A DNA stretch of 64,000 nt from Nostoc sp. FACHB-892 (lineage in GTDB: Bacteria > Cyanobacteriota > Cyanobacteriia > Cyanobacteriales > Nostocaceae), in NCBI RefSeq assembly GCF_014698795.1, contig NZ_JACJTR010000005.1, positions 1 through 64,000 of the forward strand, read 5' to 3'. The notes beneath the pieces are model-generated. The model saw nothing but the letters and a program-made list of their open reading frames with translations. It ran no database searches and had not been told where the DNA came from. The position numbers and the translations under genes were made by a program. The number at the start of each line of letters is the position of its first letter. Positions within the stretch are counted from its first letter, which is position 1. This document shows, in pieces, positions 55,464 to 64,000 of this stretch.

Positions 55464-55847
55464 TTACCGTAAAACTGGGCTACCATGATGATGTAGTAAA
55501 TACCACTTCCCGCCAAGGAACTGAAATATATTTGTAGCTGTTGATTGTGCTTCAAATCTTCTCCCACTTACCACTTGGAACACATTTTCTCTCAGTATAA
55601 CATAGGCAATTTTTTCAGTTATTTCTGTAGCAATTATGTCTGTGTTTATTTCGATATAAGCGGTATTTTTAAATATCTGCTCCCAAGAGGTGCGAATCTC
55701 CTTCCAACCTCGCAGTATATTACTTCCAGGATGAATACAAAAACTACCAGTTCCTTGTGACCATACTGCACTCATTGCTTCAATATCTTTTCTTTCAAAA
55801 GCTCGATAAAAAGCTGCATTAGCCGCTAAGACTTCATCCTTAGTCAT
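55464..55847 (-). CDS. SnoaL/NTF2-like domain protein
   Basis: A 127-residue cone-shaped alpha+beta protein. VLAANAAFYRAFERKDIEAM, VWSQG and CIHPGSNILRGWKEIRTSWEQIF at the start, IATEITEKIAYVILRENVFQ and KWYLLHHHGSPVL at the end, fit SnoaL_3-type proteins, which are often of unknown enzymatic role. The gene ends near repeat-rich DNA. No partner is visible. Confidence 0.88.
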   Translation of the reverse strand: MTKDEVLAANAAFYRAFERKDIEAMSAVWSQGTGSFCIHPGSNILRGWKEIRTSWEQIFKNTAYIEINTDIIATEITEKIAYVILRENVFQVVSGRRFEAQSTATNIFQFLGGKWYLLHHHGSPVLR

Positions 55848-55969
55848 GGGGAGTTAAATAGTTAGGAGTTAGAAGTTAGGAGTTACTAAATTATAACTTT
55901 CAAATTTGGCAAATAAATTAGTAATTCTCAATCCCCAATTTTCAATTCTCCATTCCCTATTCCCTATTC

Positions 55970-57859
55970 CTAATTATTTTTGACTGTGCTAATAGTTTGC
56001 AATAATTGGCTAGCTGTATAAGGCTTGGATAAAAAGGCTTTGATACCCATCCCATAAACTTTATTAACTTTATCAGCCAAAGTCAGTCCACTGACAGCAA
56101 TGATTTTGACATCTGGGTTAATTTTTTGGAGGGTGCGGATAGTAGTTATCCCATCCATAGATGGCATGAGCATATCAGTTAGTACAAGAGATATTTTATC
56201 TTGATGTTCTGCATATAAGGCTATTGCTTCAATACCATCACTAGCTGTGATTGCTTTGTAGTTATGGCTTTCTAAAGATGTTTTTGTCACATCTCGAATG
56301 GCAGCTTCGTCATCTACAACTAAAATTAATTCTCCTTGTCCTGAAGGTAATCCCTGTTCTTGTTCTTCTATAGTTTCTCTGGCATCTTGTGCGGGCAAAT
56401 ACACTTTAAATTGGCTGCCTTTTCCCTGAACGCTTACTACATCGATAAAACCGCCGTGGCTTTTAATAATGCCAAGTACAGTAGAAAGACCAAGACCAGT
56501 ACCTTTACCGTGTTCTTTAGTAGTAAAAAATGGCTCAAATATCCGATCTAATATTTCTGGTTTAATACCAATTCCCGCATCAGTAACAGTAATAACAATG
56601 TGGTGACCAACTTTAGCATCAAGATGCATCTTGGCGTAATTTTCGTCAATTAAGAGATTTTCTGCCAATATTTTTAAAGTTCCACCATTTGGCATAGCGT
56701 CACGAGCATTGACACACAGATTCATCAGTACTTGGTGCAATTGGGTCGCATCACCAGATACAGTCCAAAGATTTTGCGGAATTTGAGTGGAAACTTCAAT
56801 GGATTTGGGAAAAGTTTCTCTAATAATTTGCTTAATTTCTATTATTAAATGCTTTAATTGTAATATTGTGTGATCGCCCTCAACCCCACGAGTAAAAGAT
56901 AATACTTGCTTAACTAAATTAGCCCCACGTTTAGCGTTTGTAATTAATATTTGCAATAGTCGTCGAGAACGCTCATCATGGACTTGTGCCTCAAACAGTT
57001 GAGCTGTCATTAGAATCGGGGCAAGAATATTATTCAGGTCGTGGGCGATACCACTAGCTAAGGTACCAATACTTTCCAATCGCTGGGCGCGGAGAAATTG
57101 TGCTTCCAGTTGTTTTTTTTGTGTGATGTTAGTGTTAACAATGAGAATAGATTGTGCTTTGTTACCGAATTCATGCACCAGTGTCCAACGACTTTCAACA
57201 ATAATTTCTTTATCTGATTTTGTTTTTTGATGTAACTCGCCCTGCCAAGAGCCATGTTTCATCATAATACTGAGTGCTTTTTCAACTTGAGACAAATTTT
57301 TTTCATCCCAGAGAACTTGTGTCTTCTTATTGATAGCTTCTTCTTTTTTCCAACCGTATAGGCTCTCAGCACCTTTGTTCCAAAATAAAATTTTATTGTT
57401 TAAATCACACACAAAAATTGCATCGGTGGCAACATCTAGTAAAGCGGCTTGTTCGCGGATTTTCTGTTCTGTTTGTTTGCGCTCAATGGCATAGCGGATA
57501 GAACGTTCTAATAAAGGTGCGGTCAACTGGCTTTTTTCGAGGTAATCTGCGGCTCCGGCTTTCATCGCTTCGATGTCTATTTCCCAGTCGCCCTGACCAG
57601 TCAGCAAAATTATCGGAGAACAACAGCCGTTGGCAATTGCTTCGCGCAAAAGTTCCAGTCCAGTGTCTGGTCCCAAACGGTAGTCTACAAGATAAATGTC
57701 ATGTTGGTTACGAGCGATCGCATTCTTCGCTGCTTCATAATTATCCACCCACTCCACTTCGCAGTTTGCTACCTGAAATTCACTCAACCAATAACGAGTC
57801 AAAATATAGTCATCTTCGTCATCATCAATGAACAGAACTTTGATAGGGCTGTTGTCCAT
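55970..57859 (-). CDS. Hybrid histidine kinase: REC, PAS, HisKA, HATPase, REC
   Basis: A 629-residue soluble hybrid kinase. First receiver (1-125, phospho-acceptor Asp59 in [12 protein letters not shown]), PAS (about 135-255), HisKA with His273 in [15 protein letters not shown], HATPase (about 375-490, DAGIGI and [11 protein letters not shown]), and a second receiver (about 510-629, [24 protein letters not shown]). The layout suggests a relay that both receives from and sends to other proteins. Its start lies inside the end of the upstream receiver gene (35-base overlap), so the two are translationally coupled. Confidence 0.93.
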   Translation of the reverse strand: MDNSPIKVLFIDDDEDDYILTRYWLSEFQVANCEVEWVDNYEAAKNAIARNQHDIYLVDYRLGPDTGLELLREAIANGCCSPIILLTGQGDWEIDIEAMKAGAADYLEKSQLTAPLLERSIRYAIERKQTEQKIREQAALLDVATDAIFVCDLNNKILFWNKGAESLYGWKKEEAINKKTQVLWDEKNLSQVEKALSIMMKHGSWQGELHQKTKSDKEIIVESRWTLVHEFGNKAQSILIVNTNITQKKQLEAQFLRAQRLESIGTLASGIAHDLNNILAPILMTAQLFEAQVHDERSRRLLQILITNAKRGANLVKQVLSFTRGVEGDHTILQLKHLIIEIKQIIRETFPKSIEVSTQIPQNLWTVSGDATQLHQVLMNLCVNARDAMPNGGTLKILAENLLIDENYAKMHLDAKVGHHIVITVTDAGIGIKPEILDRIFEPFFTTKEHGKGTGLGLSTVLGIIKSHGGFIDVVSVQGKGSQFKVYLPAQDARETIEEQEQGLPSGQGELILVVDDEAAIRDVTKTSLESHNYKAITASDGIEAIALYAEHQDKISLVLTDMLMPSMDGITTIRTLQKINPDVKIIAVSGLTLADKVNKVYGMGIKAFLSKPYTASQLLQTISTVKNN

Positions 57860-58319
57860 GTTTATCTCCCACGGCTTCTAGTGGCAGTTTCACAATTTCA
57901 AACCAATATTTGAACAGCGTTTTCATGACCTCAACTAATGAAGCAAAAGTCACTGGCTTAATAATGAAGGAGTTCGCACCCAAATCGTAAGTATTATATA
58001 TATCTTCTTCTCTTCGTGATGTTGACAGGATGACAACTGGAATTCGCCGCAATTGTGGGTCAGTTTTTATCTCTTTGAGCGCCTCCAGACCGCCAATTCT
58101 GGGCATATTCAAATCTAATAAAATCAAATCGGGATAAGGTATGCTGTTGTTAGCATATCCACCACGGTGGTAAAGATAATCCATCAACTGTTCACCATTA
58201 CTCACGATGTATAGTTCAATTGGCAATTGACTTTCTGCCAACGCCTCACGAACCAAGATACCGTCGTCTTCATCATCATCAGCCATTAAGATTGTGACGT
58301 TTGTTTCTCGACCCTTCAC
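57825..58319 (-). CDS. Rcp1-like single-domain response regulator
   Basis: A 164-residue receiver of the Rcp1 type that partners phytochrome kinases. LMADDDEDDGILVREAL, LILLDLNMPRIGGLEALKEI, VVILSTSRREEDI and FIIKPVTF are conserved, including the insert before the phospho-acceptor (YHRGGYANNSIPYPD). It is placed between a cyanobacteriochrome kinase upstream and a hybrid kinase downstream, all on the same strand. It overlaps the hybrid kinase gene by 35 bases. Confidence 0.93.
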   Translation of the reverse strand: MKGRETNVTILMADDDEDDGILVREALAESQLPIELYIVSNGEQLMDYLYHRGGYANNSIPYPDLILLDLNMPRIGGLEALKEIKTDPQLRRIPVVILSTSRREEDIYNTYDLGANSFIIKPVTFASLVEVMKTLFKYWFEIVKLPLEAVGDKHGQQPYQSSVH

Positions 58320-58626
58320 TATGCATCGTCTCCTTTGTATTAGTATGAATCAAGTTATTAACTTGGTACAGATGGGAACTCTTACATTGACATAAATAAT
58401 CAAATATGCAGTTTATATGTTTAGCTGTGAAAGCTCCATTATTTCGTTACCAACAAGCAACTAATACAATATGCATATTGTATTAGTTGCCAATAACCTG
58501 AAATGAATCTCATTAATAATTAACATGATGGTCAATTTGTACAACTACACTCTGTAATTTGTCGGGCATAGTTGTACAATTCAGTTAATTTTAGGGTCTA
58601 GCATTATCTCTCTCCAGGAATAAAAA
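58320..58626. other. Intergenic region with inverted TTGTACAA sites
   Basis: 307 bp between the cyanobacteriochrome kinase and the Rcp1-like gene. ATTTGTACAACTA (58535-58547) and TAGTTGTACAATT (58569-58581) form an inverted pair. ATACAATATGCATATTGTAT near 58463-58482 is a perfect 20-bp palindrome. Confidence 0.55.
58463..58482. promoter_or_regulatory. 20-bp perfect palindrome upstream of the Rcp1-like gene
   Basis: ATACAATATGCATATTGTAT is its own reverse complement. It lies about 145 bp upstream of the Rcp1-like gene start, in the only spacer of this signalling cluster, and could be an operator or a transcription terminator. Confidence 0.45.
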
Positions 58627-61600
58627 TCAAGTATGGAAATTAATTGACAATACAATCATAAATTTCGCTCCTTGCCCAGGTTTGCTTTGGGCTGTGATCT
58701 TTCCGTGATGACGCTCAATAATTTTCCGACAGATAGCTAAACCTATGCCAGTGCCTTCGTACTCAATGCTACTATGCAAACGTTGAAAAACATTGAAAAT
58801 GCGATTAAGATATTTTTCTTCAAAACCAATCCCATTATCTTCTACGGTAATTTGACAAAGCTGAGAATTAGCAAAGATGTTATCTGCTTGATTGTTCAAA
58901 AACTCGCTATAAATTTTGACCACAGGTGGTATCTGTGGGCGGTGGAATTTGAGGGCGTTACCGATCAGGTTTTGCAGCAATTGACGCATTTGTAAAGGAT
59001 CAGCTTCAATGGTGGGTAACTCTCCTATTTCCACACTTCCTCCAGTTTGCTGCACATAAATTTCTAAATCAAATAATACCTCTTGGGCAATCTTTGTGAG
59101 ATTTACTGATACAAAAGGTTGCGTTCTGGTAGTAATTCGTGAAAGTGTCAACAAGTCTTCAATTAATGTCTGCATTCTGGATGCAGCACTCTGCATTCGT
59201 TCTAGGTAATCACGTCCTTGCTCGGTTAATGTATCGCCACAGTTCGTTTTGAGCAGATCGCCAAAGCTTTTAATCTTACGCAGTGGCTCTTGTAAATCGT
59301 GGGAGGCGAGAAATGCAAATTGTTTCAGTTCTTCGTTAGAACGGGCGAGTTCTTGCCGTTGCCAAGTTTCTTGTTCTAAAATTAGGCTCTGAGCTGAGGC
59401 GATACCTATTTGATCTGCCAGCTGTTGCAAAAGTTCAACTTCCCAGTTAGTCCAATGGCGGGGATGGGCGCACTGATGGGCAATTAGTAGCCCCCACAGT
59501 TGATTTTTCAAAAAAATTGGGACTACAAGGTTGGCTCTAACGGCGAAACGTTGCAGCAATTCGACATGACAAGGTTGGATATCAGCTTCCTTGATGTCGC
59601 TAATGGAACTAATTCGACCTTGACGGTACTGCTCGATGTAATCGTCGCGAAAGCAAGGGTCGATAATTTGCTGCCCCAGAACAACAGGTAAACCGGGAAC
59701 TACTGCCTCTTGAACGGCCAGAAAAGAGCCAGTTGGCTGTAGACGCAAGATTAATACCCGGTCGGCAAGCAGTAGCTTTTGTACCTCTGTGACGCTGGTT
59801 TGAAGAATTTCATCAATTTGTAGAGACTGACGAATTTTCAGGGTGATATTAGCGAACAGTTGCGATCGCACATTTTGGCGTTCTAATTCTGCTTGTGCCC
59901 GATTGCGCTCGTGTAGCACGGCTCGCTGTTCGGTAATATCCATCATCGCACCCATCATCCGCACTGGTTTGCCTGCCTGGTCATGAACGACATAACCGCG
60001 ATCAAAGACGTAGGCATAAGAACCATTGCTACGGCGAAAGCGGTATTCATTTAGCCAGAATTTTTCACCACTGTCTATAAGTGTCCGCGCTTGGGTGGCG
60101 ATTCTCTGCCTATCGTCTGGATGTATGTGTTCACTCCACCAATCAGCAGTGAATGTTATTTGCTCTTGCGAGTAACCAAAGAGAGTTTGTAAAGCTTGAT
60201 TCCACCAAACCTCATTAGTCAGCAAATCCCAGTCCCATAAAAGCTCATTGGTAGCACGGGCGACTATTTGGAAACGTTCTTCGCTCTGACGCAGTTGTTC
60301 TTCTGCCTGCTTGCGTTCAGTGATATCTGTATGGCAACTTGTCATCCGTACTACGTTACCATTTTCATCCCATAGTGCCTGACCGCGATCCAAAACCCAT
60401 TTATAGGTGTTATCTTTACACCGGACTCGATGTTCGCTGGTAAAAAACGGGGTAATTTTAGCAAAGTGATCAGCGATCGCTTGTCTTACAAATCCAATAT
60501 CATCTGGATGCACTCGTGTTGCCCATTCGTCTAAATGATTGGAAATCTCATGTTCTTCATAACCAAGCATTTCCTTCCAGCGAGTTGAGAAAAATACTTG
60601 ATTATTTTTAACGTTCCAATCCCAAATGCCATCATTATTGCCCTGTACGGCTAACTGGTAGCGTTCTTCGCTTTCTTTGAGTGCGTCTTCTACCCGTTGG
60701 CGCTCAATGGCTGTAGCGAGAACATTGGCAACAGCTTGGAGAAAAGAAATGTCATCTTTGGTGAAAGTGTGGTGTTTGGTTGTGTGTGCCCCAAATACAC
60801 CAAAAGGACGTTCTTTACCATGAATCACTACGCTAATACCGCTCACCACTTGATGCTCATGTAGCAGTGGTGGCCCATTGAATCGTGTTTCGGCGCTCAG
60901 ATCATTAACAATCACTGGTTCTTTAGAAAGCAGGGTGTAGCCAGCTTGAGAATTGATCCCCCCGCTAACGGTCGCCTTTCCCACAAGTCCAGGTTGCCAA
61001 CCTACCCCGGCGCGTAGCAGCAATTTATTATCATCTGGCAGTAGTTCCAAAATTTTGCAAGACTGGACTTTTAAACATTGGGCAACTATTGTTACACATG
61101 AGTTCATCAGCGCAGTCAAGTTTGTACTAGCTAAGGCCATTTGACTTAGTTCTGCCACCATTGCTTGCTGGTTAGCATGAACTTTTAGCGCCTCCTCGGC
61201 TTGCTTGCGCTTGGTGATATCCATGTATACCCCAGACATTTGCACAGCCACTCCAGATGCATCCCTACAAACAACACCTTTGCTTGCTAAAACACGAATT
61301 CTCCCATCGGCTAAAATAACTCGAAATTCGATGTCATATTTGACTTGTTCCTGAATAGCTTGCTGATGCGATCGCCTGACAAAATCGCGATCGTGAGGAT
61401 GAATACAGTAGATAAAAGCTTCATAGGTGTAATTGAAAGTGCCTTTCTCTAAGCCAAAAAGTGCTTCTAGATTATCTGACCAAGTAATTTTGTTCGTCAG
61501 CAGATCCCAGTTCCAGATGACCATGCCACCCGCGTCTAATGCGATCCTGAATTGGGCTTTTTGCAATTGTGCCTGTGCAGTTTGCTGCCGTAATTCCTGT

Positions 61601-61977
61601 ACAGTTCGACTAGCTCCCAGAAGACGGCGCAATCTTTGACGTAATATTGGCCATTGAATCGGCTTGCTAATAAAATCAGTTGCACCCGCAGCAAAAGCTT
61701 TCTCTACGGATGCCTGATCATAAAAATCCGTCATCATTAACACTGGTGTATCCTTGCCATCGGGGAGTGTTTGCAGTTGAGCGCAGCAACTAAACCCATC
61801 CATCACTGGCATCATGACATCCAACAGTACTATCTCTGGGTGGAGATGAGTATAGGTAGCGATCGCTTCTAAACCGTTACTCGCTTCTATCACCTGATAC
61901 CCTGCTTCTGTCAATTGCTCACACAGATGCATTCGCATTAAATCGTCGTCGTCTACAACTAAAATCAGGTTAGTCAT
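58627..61977 (-). CDS. DXCF-type cyanobacteriochrome histidine kinase
   Basis: A 1116-residue soluble sensor kinase: receiver (1-120, LLDVMMPVMDG), PAS (about 140-260), GAF without Cys (about 265-430), two PAS domains (about 440-560 and 565-690), a second GAF (about 705-875), HisKA (ASHDLQEPLRKIKSF) and HATPase (DNGIGF, GTGIGLAICRK). The second GAF has the DXCF motif DPCF with Cys775, and Cys803-His804 in QPCHVELL, 28 residues apart, plus RANLVVPIF and WGLLIAHQC. This is the two-cysteine signature of DXCF cyanobacteriochromes such as TePixJ, which bind a bilin and sense blue/green light. An Rcp1-like regulator follows. Confidence 0.9.
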   Translation of the reverse strand: MTNLILVVDDDDLMRMHLCEQLTEAGYQVIEASNGLEAIATYTHLHPEIVLLDVMMPVMDGFSCCAQLQTLPDGKDTPVLMMTDFYDQASVEKAFAAGATDFISKPIQWPILRQRLRRLLGASRTVQELRQQTAQAQLQKAQFRIALDAGGMVIWNWDLLTNKITWSDNLEALFGLEKGTFNYTYEAFIYCIHPHDRDFVRRSHQQAIQEQVKYDIEFRVILADGRIRVLASKGVVCRDASGVAVQMSGVYMDITKRKQAEEALKVHANQQAMVAELSQMALASTNLTALMNSCVTIVAQCLKVQSCKILELLPDDNKLLLRAGVGWQPGLVGKATVSGGINSQAGYTLLSKEPVIVNDLSAETRFNGPPLLHEHQVVSGISVVIHGKERPFGVFGAHTTKHHTFTKDDISFLQAVANVLATAIERQRVEDALKESEERYQLAVQGNNDGIWDWNVKNNQVFFSTRWKEMLGYEEHEISNHLDEWATRVHPDDIGFVRQAIADHFAKITPFFTSEHRVRCKDNTYKWVLDRGQALWDENGNVVRMTSCHTDITERKQAEEQLRQSEERFQIVARATNELLWDWDLLTNEVWWNQALQTLFGYSQEQITFTADWWSEHIHPDDRQRIATQARTLIDSGEKFWLNEYRFRRSNGSYAYVFDRGYVVHDQAGKPVRMMGAMMDITEQRAVLHERNRAQAELERQNVRSQLFANITLKIRQSLQIDEILQTSVTEVQKLLLADRVLILRLQPTGSFLAVQEAVVPGLPVVLGQQIIDPCFRDDYIEQYRQGRISSISDIKEADIQPCHVELLQRFAVRANLVVPIFLKNQLWGLLIAHQCAHPRHWTNWEVELLQQLADQIGIASAQSLILEQETWQRQELARSNEELKQFAFLASHDLQEPLRKIKSFGDLLKTNCGDTLTEQGRDYLERMQSAASRMQTLIEDLLTLSRITTRTQPFVSVNLTKIAQEVLFDLEIYVQQTGGSVEIGELPTIEADPLQMRQLLQNLIGNALKFHRPQIPPVVKIYSEFLNNQADNIFANSQLCQITVEDNGIGFEEKYLNRIFNVFQRLHSSIEYEGTGIGLAICRKIIERHHGKITAQSKPGQGAKFMIVLSINFHT

Positions 61978-62540
61978 TTGTCCCTTGTTCTTTGTGATTA
62001 AGCAATGACTGTGCCAATTTTAAATATTTAATTTTGGATTGCCAAAAAATTTCAATCCTACAATCTAATGAATTGGGCTTACAGGCAGAGAATTAATTTG
62101 TAGAGAAACATCAAAAATATTATTGTTCCCAACCCCAGAAATACAGAGGCTATATTGAATAAATATGTAAAATATTATACCAATCTTTTAGTTGATATTG
62201 CAAACAATATCTCCGACAGGCTACCCCTATGCCTTTTTTAGTTTTGCTAAGTATCTCACGTTTCTATTGATGCACAAAGTTAAGCTATTATGCTTTTAAA
62301 TTACACAATAACTCATCAGGTTTGTTGACTGCTGACAGTTAACAGTCAACGGTCAGCAGTCAACACAGAAAAATGTGCAACTTAGATGGGCGATAGCTTA
62401 GGGACTTCCAACTAAAAAAATATCCCACCGCGTTTAAGGCAGGGAAGCAGGGAGCAGGGGGAGAAACAGTCGTATTGAATCTAGAAATTGGGATAATTTA
62501 TTTTTTGGAGTTCGCTTAGTTGTACATCAATAAAACCTCT
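61978..62540. other. Intergenic region with repeats
   Basis: 563 bp. Holds the perfect inverted repeat GTTGACTGCTGAC (62324-62336) / GTCAGCAGTCAAC (62352-62364) with 15-base loop, a GGGAAGCAGGGAGCAGGGGG-type dispersed repeat (about 62442-62461), and AGTTGTACAT near 62517. No gene. Confidence 0.5.
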
Positions 62541-63917
62541 TCACCTGTTCGGACAACCTGGCATATTATCTCCAAGCAGCAACCGTGCTAGGCTAGGTAA
62601 TGCTTCACCATAAGTAGGATGGATATGAACCGATCGCTCTAACAACTGCCAAGTTGCTCCCGCTTCGATCAAATCCAGAAAAACATGCACTAGTTCAGCC
62701 GTTTCGTAGCCCACCAGGGTGGCTCCCAAGATTTTGTCTGTGTCGCTGTCGATTACCATGCGATAAAACCCTAAATCATGTCCCCACTCGATCGCACGAG
62801 CAATTTGGCTCATAGGTAATGTAACAGCACGCGCATTAATGCCATGCTTCTGAGCCTGTTCTAACGTCATCCCCACTCGCCCAACCTGAGGTTCTGTGTA
62901 GATAGCATAGCCAAGGACGCGATCGCTGCGCGTGCGCTTTTCTCCACACAAAATTGCCTTCAAGCGGCGATAGTCCTCCCAGGACACGTGCGTAAATGCA
63001 GGCTGTTTGGCAGCATCTCCGATCGCATATACTCCCGAACAGGTCGTTTGAAATTGGTCGTTAATTTTGATAAACCCCTGCTCATCTAGCTCAATTCCAC
63101 TATTGGCTGCATTTAATGCACCTGTATTTGGTTTCCGTCCAATCACAACCAGCAACGCCTCTGCCTGGAGTTGCTCACCACTGCTCAATGTCAGTCTAAA
63201 CAGATCATTATCGTGTGCAACCTGATTTACATTCACCCCAAAGTGGAGCTTAATCCCATCTTCCTTTAATGCTTCTGCTAAGACCTTGCTGACATCAGCC
63301 TCTTCTCGATTAAGGACGCGATCGCCCCGGACAATTAAGTGGGTCTGACTGCCCAAACGCGCCAGTCCCTGCCCTAGTTCCAATCCAATATAGCCAGCCC
63401 CAATTACCAGTAACCGAGGTGGTAATGTTTTTAAGTCAAAGAAATTACGGTTGGTCAGGTAAGGAGTTCCTGCAAGACCTGGAATATCAGGAATCAGCGA
63501 TGACGTGCCCGTGTTAAGGATAACCATTGGAGCCTTAACCGTAACATCACCCCCTTTAACGGTACGTTCACCAACAAAGGAAGCTCCAGCACAAACGATT
63601 TTGACGCCAGCATCATCCAATCGCTTATGAATACCCTGGTTAAAGCTGTTACGGATTCCCCTTGTTCGCTCCATAACGGCGGGAAAATCAACCTGAACTT
63701 CCGTGTGGATGCCTAATTTCTTTGCTTGACGGGCACGCCCCGCTGCATGAGCTGCTGCCAAGAATGCTTTAGAAGGAGTGCAACCATAATTAATGCAACT
63801 GCCGCCCAAAGCATCCCGCTCAAACAAGACCACCTTGCGACCCGATGAAGCAAAATCAGCTGCCAGTGGAATGCCTCCTTGACCGCTCCCAATCACAATG
63901 ACGTCTGCTGTTTCCAT
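62541..63917 (-). CDS. FAD-dependent pyridine nucleotide-disulphide oxidoreductase
   Basis: A 458-residue flavoprotein of the mercuric reductase/dihydrolipoamide dehydrogenase class. FAD fold VIVIGSGQGGIPLAADF, redox disulphide in GGSCINYGCTPSK, NAD fold LLVIGAGYIGLELGQGLARL, FAD site YAIGDAA, and the C-terminal interface HIHPTYGEALPSLA with the catalytic His. Neither the N-terminal HMA domain nor the C-terminal CC of MerA is present, and no mer or pyruvate-dehydrogenase gene is nearby, so the substrate is unknown. AAGGAG lies upstream; ATG 63917 is preferred to GTG 63920. Confidence 0.9.
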   Translation of the reverse strand: METADVIVIGSGQGGIPLAADFASSGRKVVLFERDALGGSCINYGCTPSKAFLAAAHAAGRARQAKKLGIHTEVQVDFPAVMERTRGIRNSFNQGIHKRLDDAGVKIVCAGASFVGERTVKGGDVTVKAPMVILNTGTSSLIPDIPGLAGTPYLTNRNFFDLKTLPPRLLVIGAGYIGLELGQGLARLGSQTHLIVRGDRVLNREEADVSKVLAEALKEDGIKLHFGVNVNQVAHDNDLFRLTLSSGEQLQAEALLVVIGRKPNTGALNAANSGIELDEQGFIKINDQFQTTCSGVYAIGDAAKQPAFTHVSWEDYRRLKAILCGEKRTRSDRVLGYAIYTEPQVGRVGMTLEQAQKHGINARAVTLPMSQIARAIEWGHDLGFYRMVIDSDTDKILGATLVGYETAELVHVFLDLIEAGATWQLLERSVHIHPTYGEALPSLARLLLGDNMPGCPNR

Positions 63918-64000
63918 CACTGTTAAACTCCTTGAGAATAGTTTGCTTTCATAACATTCTCATACTCCAGGTTAAAGACTTTTCACGAATTATTGCTTTT

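Noticed and set aside
62541..63917. Naming the oxidoreductase merA or lpdA
   Set aside because: It lacks the MerA-specific domains and has no dehydrogenase-complex neighbours.

Overview
The window looks like chromosomal DNA of a filamentous, heterocyst-type cyanobacterium (Nostoc/Anabaena lineage). It carries psaC, nblA, a cyAbrB regulator, a cyanobacterial-style kdp operon (kdpA-B-G-C plus a short kdpD), a two-EF-hand protein like the calcium sensor CSE, and a cyanobacteriochrome kinase. HIP1 octamers (GCGATCGC) are frequent, and so are heptanucleotide tandem repeats (TTAGTCA/TTGGTCA types) and dispersed hairpin repeats typical of these genomes. I saw no rRNA, tRNA or CRISPR array.

Layout. 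1-2.9 kb: the start of an IS630-type transposase that appears to have cut off the 3' part of an NB-ARC gene, a small partner gene, a MITE, a 21-bp-period GTTAC array, a small unknown gene and a second MITE. 3-6.4 kb: a large SNF2/RapA-type helicase. 6.6-15 kb: a histidine kinase/response regulator pair divergent from the potassium-ATPase operon, which is led by a small RCK_C-like ORF and closed by a terminator. 15-24.9 kb: S4 protein, ArfB, a small membrane protein, GNAT, PPOX-like protein, DUF937 protein, a HAMP kinase, a membrane GTPase, a VapBC-type toxin-antitoxin pair and a Ser/Thr kinase. 25.5-29.5 kb: a single-domain regulator, a very large hybrid kinase and a NIL-ferredoxin. 29.5-39.4 kb: DUF3616, CHAD, B12-radical SAM, a 210-bp tandem repeat, DUF2891, then a carbon-metabolism group gap-pyk-tal. 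39.4-44 kb: a secreted Arg/Tyr repeat protein, rhodanese, EF-hand protein, NblA, and a gene-poor stretch with decayed genes and an array of TTGTACAA sites just downstream of glmS. 44-55.9 kb: glmS, psaC, an orphan antitoxin-like gene, small cyanobacterial unknowns, a CLC channel, cyAbrB, Rrf2, cobD, pyrR and a SnoaL-like protein. 56-62 kb: three same-strand signalling genes (DXCF cyanobacteriochrome kinase, Rcp1-like regulator, hybrid kinase). 62.5-63.9 kb: a pyridine nucleotide-disulphide oxidoreductase.

How genes may work together. The kdp block couples the K+ pump to a KdpD that has lost its kinase half; the divergent HK/RR pair is a candidate regulator. The gap-pyk-tal group serves lower glycolysis and the pentose phosphate pathway. 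The 56-62 kb cluster looks like a light-input phosphorelay. The EF-hand protein and NblA are convergent neighbours and both relate to stress/nitrogen responses in this lineage. The most unusual items are the repeat systems (21-bp arrays, MITEs, TTGTACAA sites by glmS, heptamer repeats that supply stop codons), the RCK_C-like ORF ahead of kdpA, and the DXCF cyanobacteriochrome.
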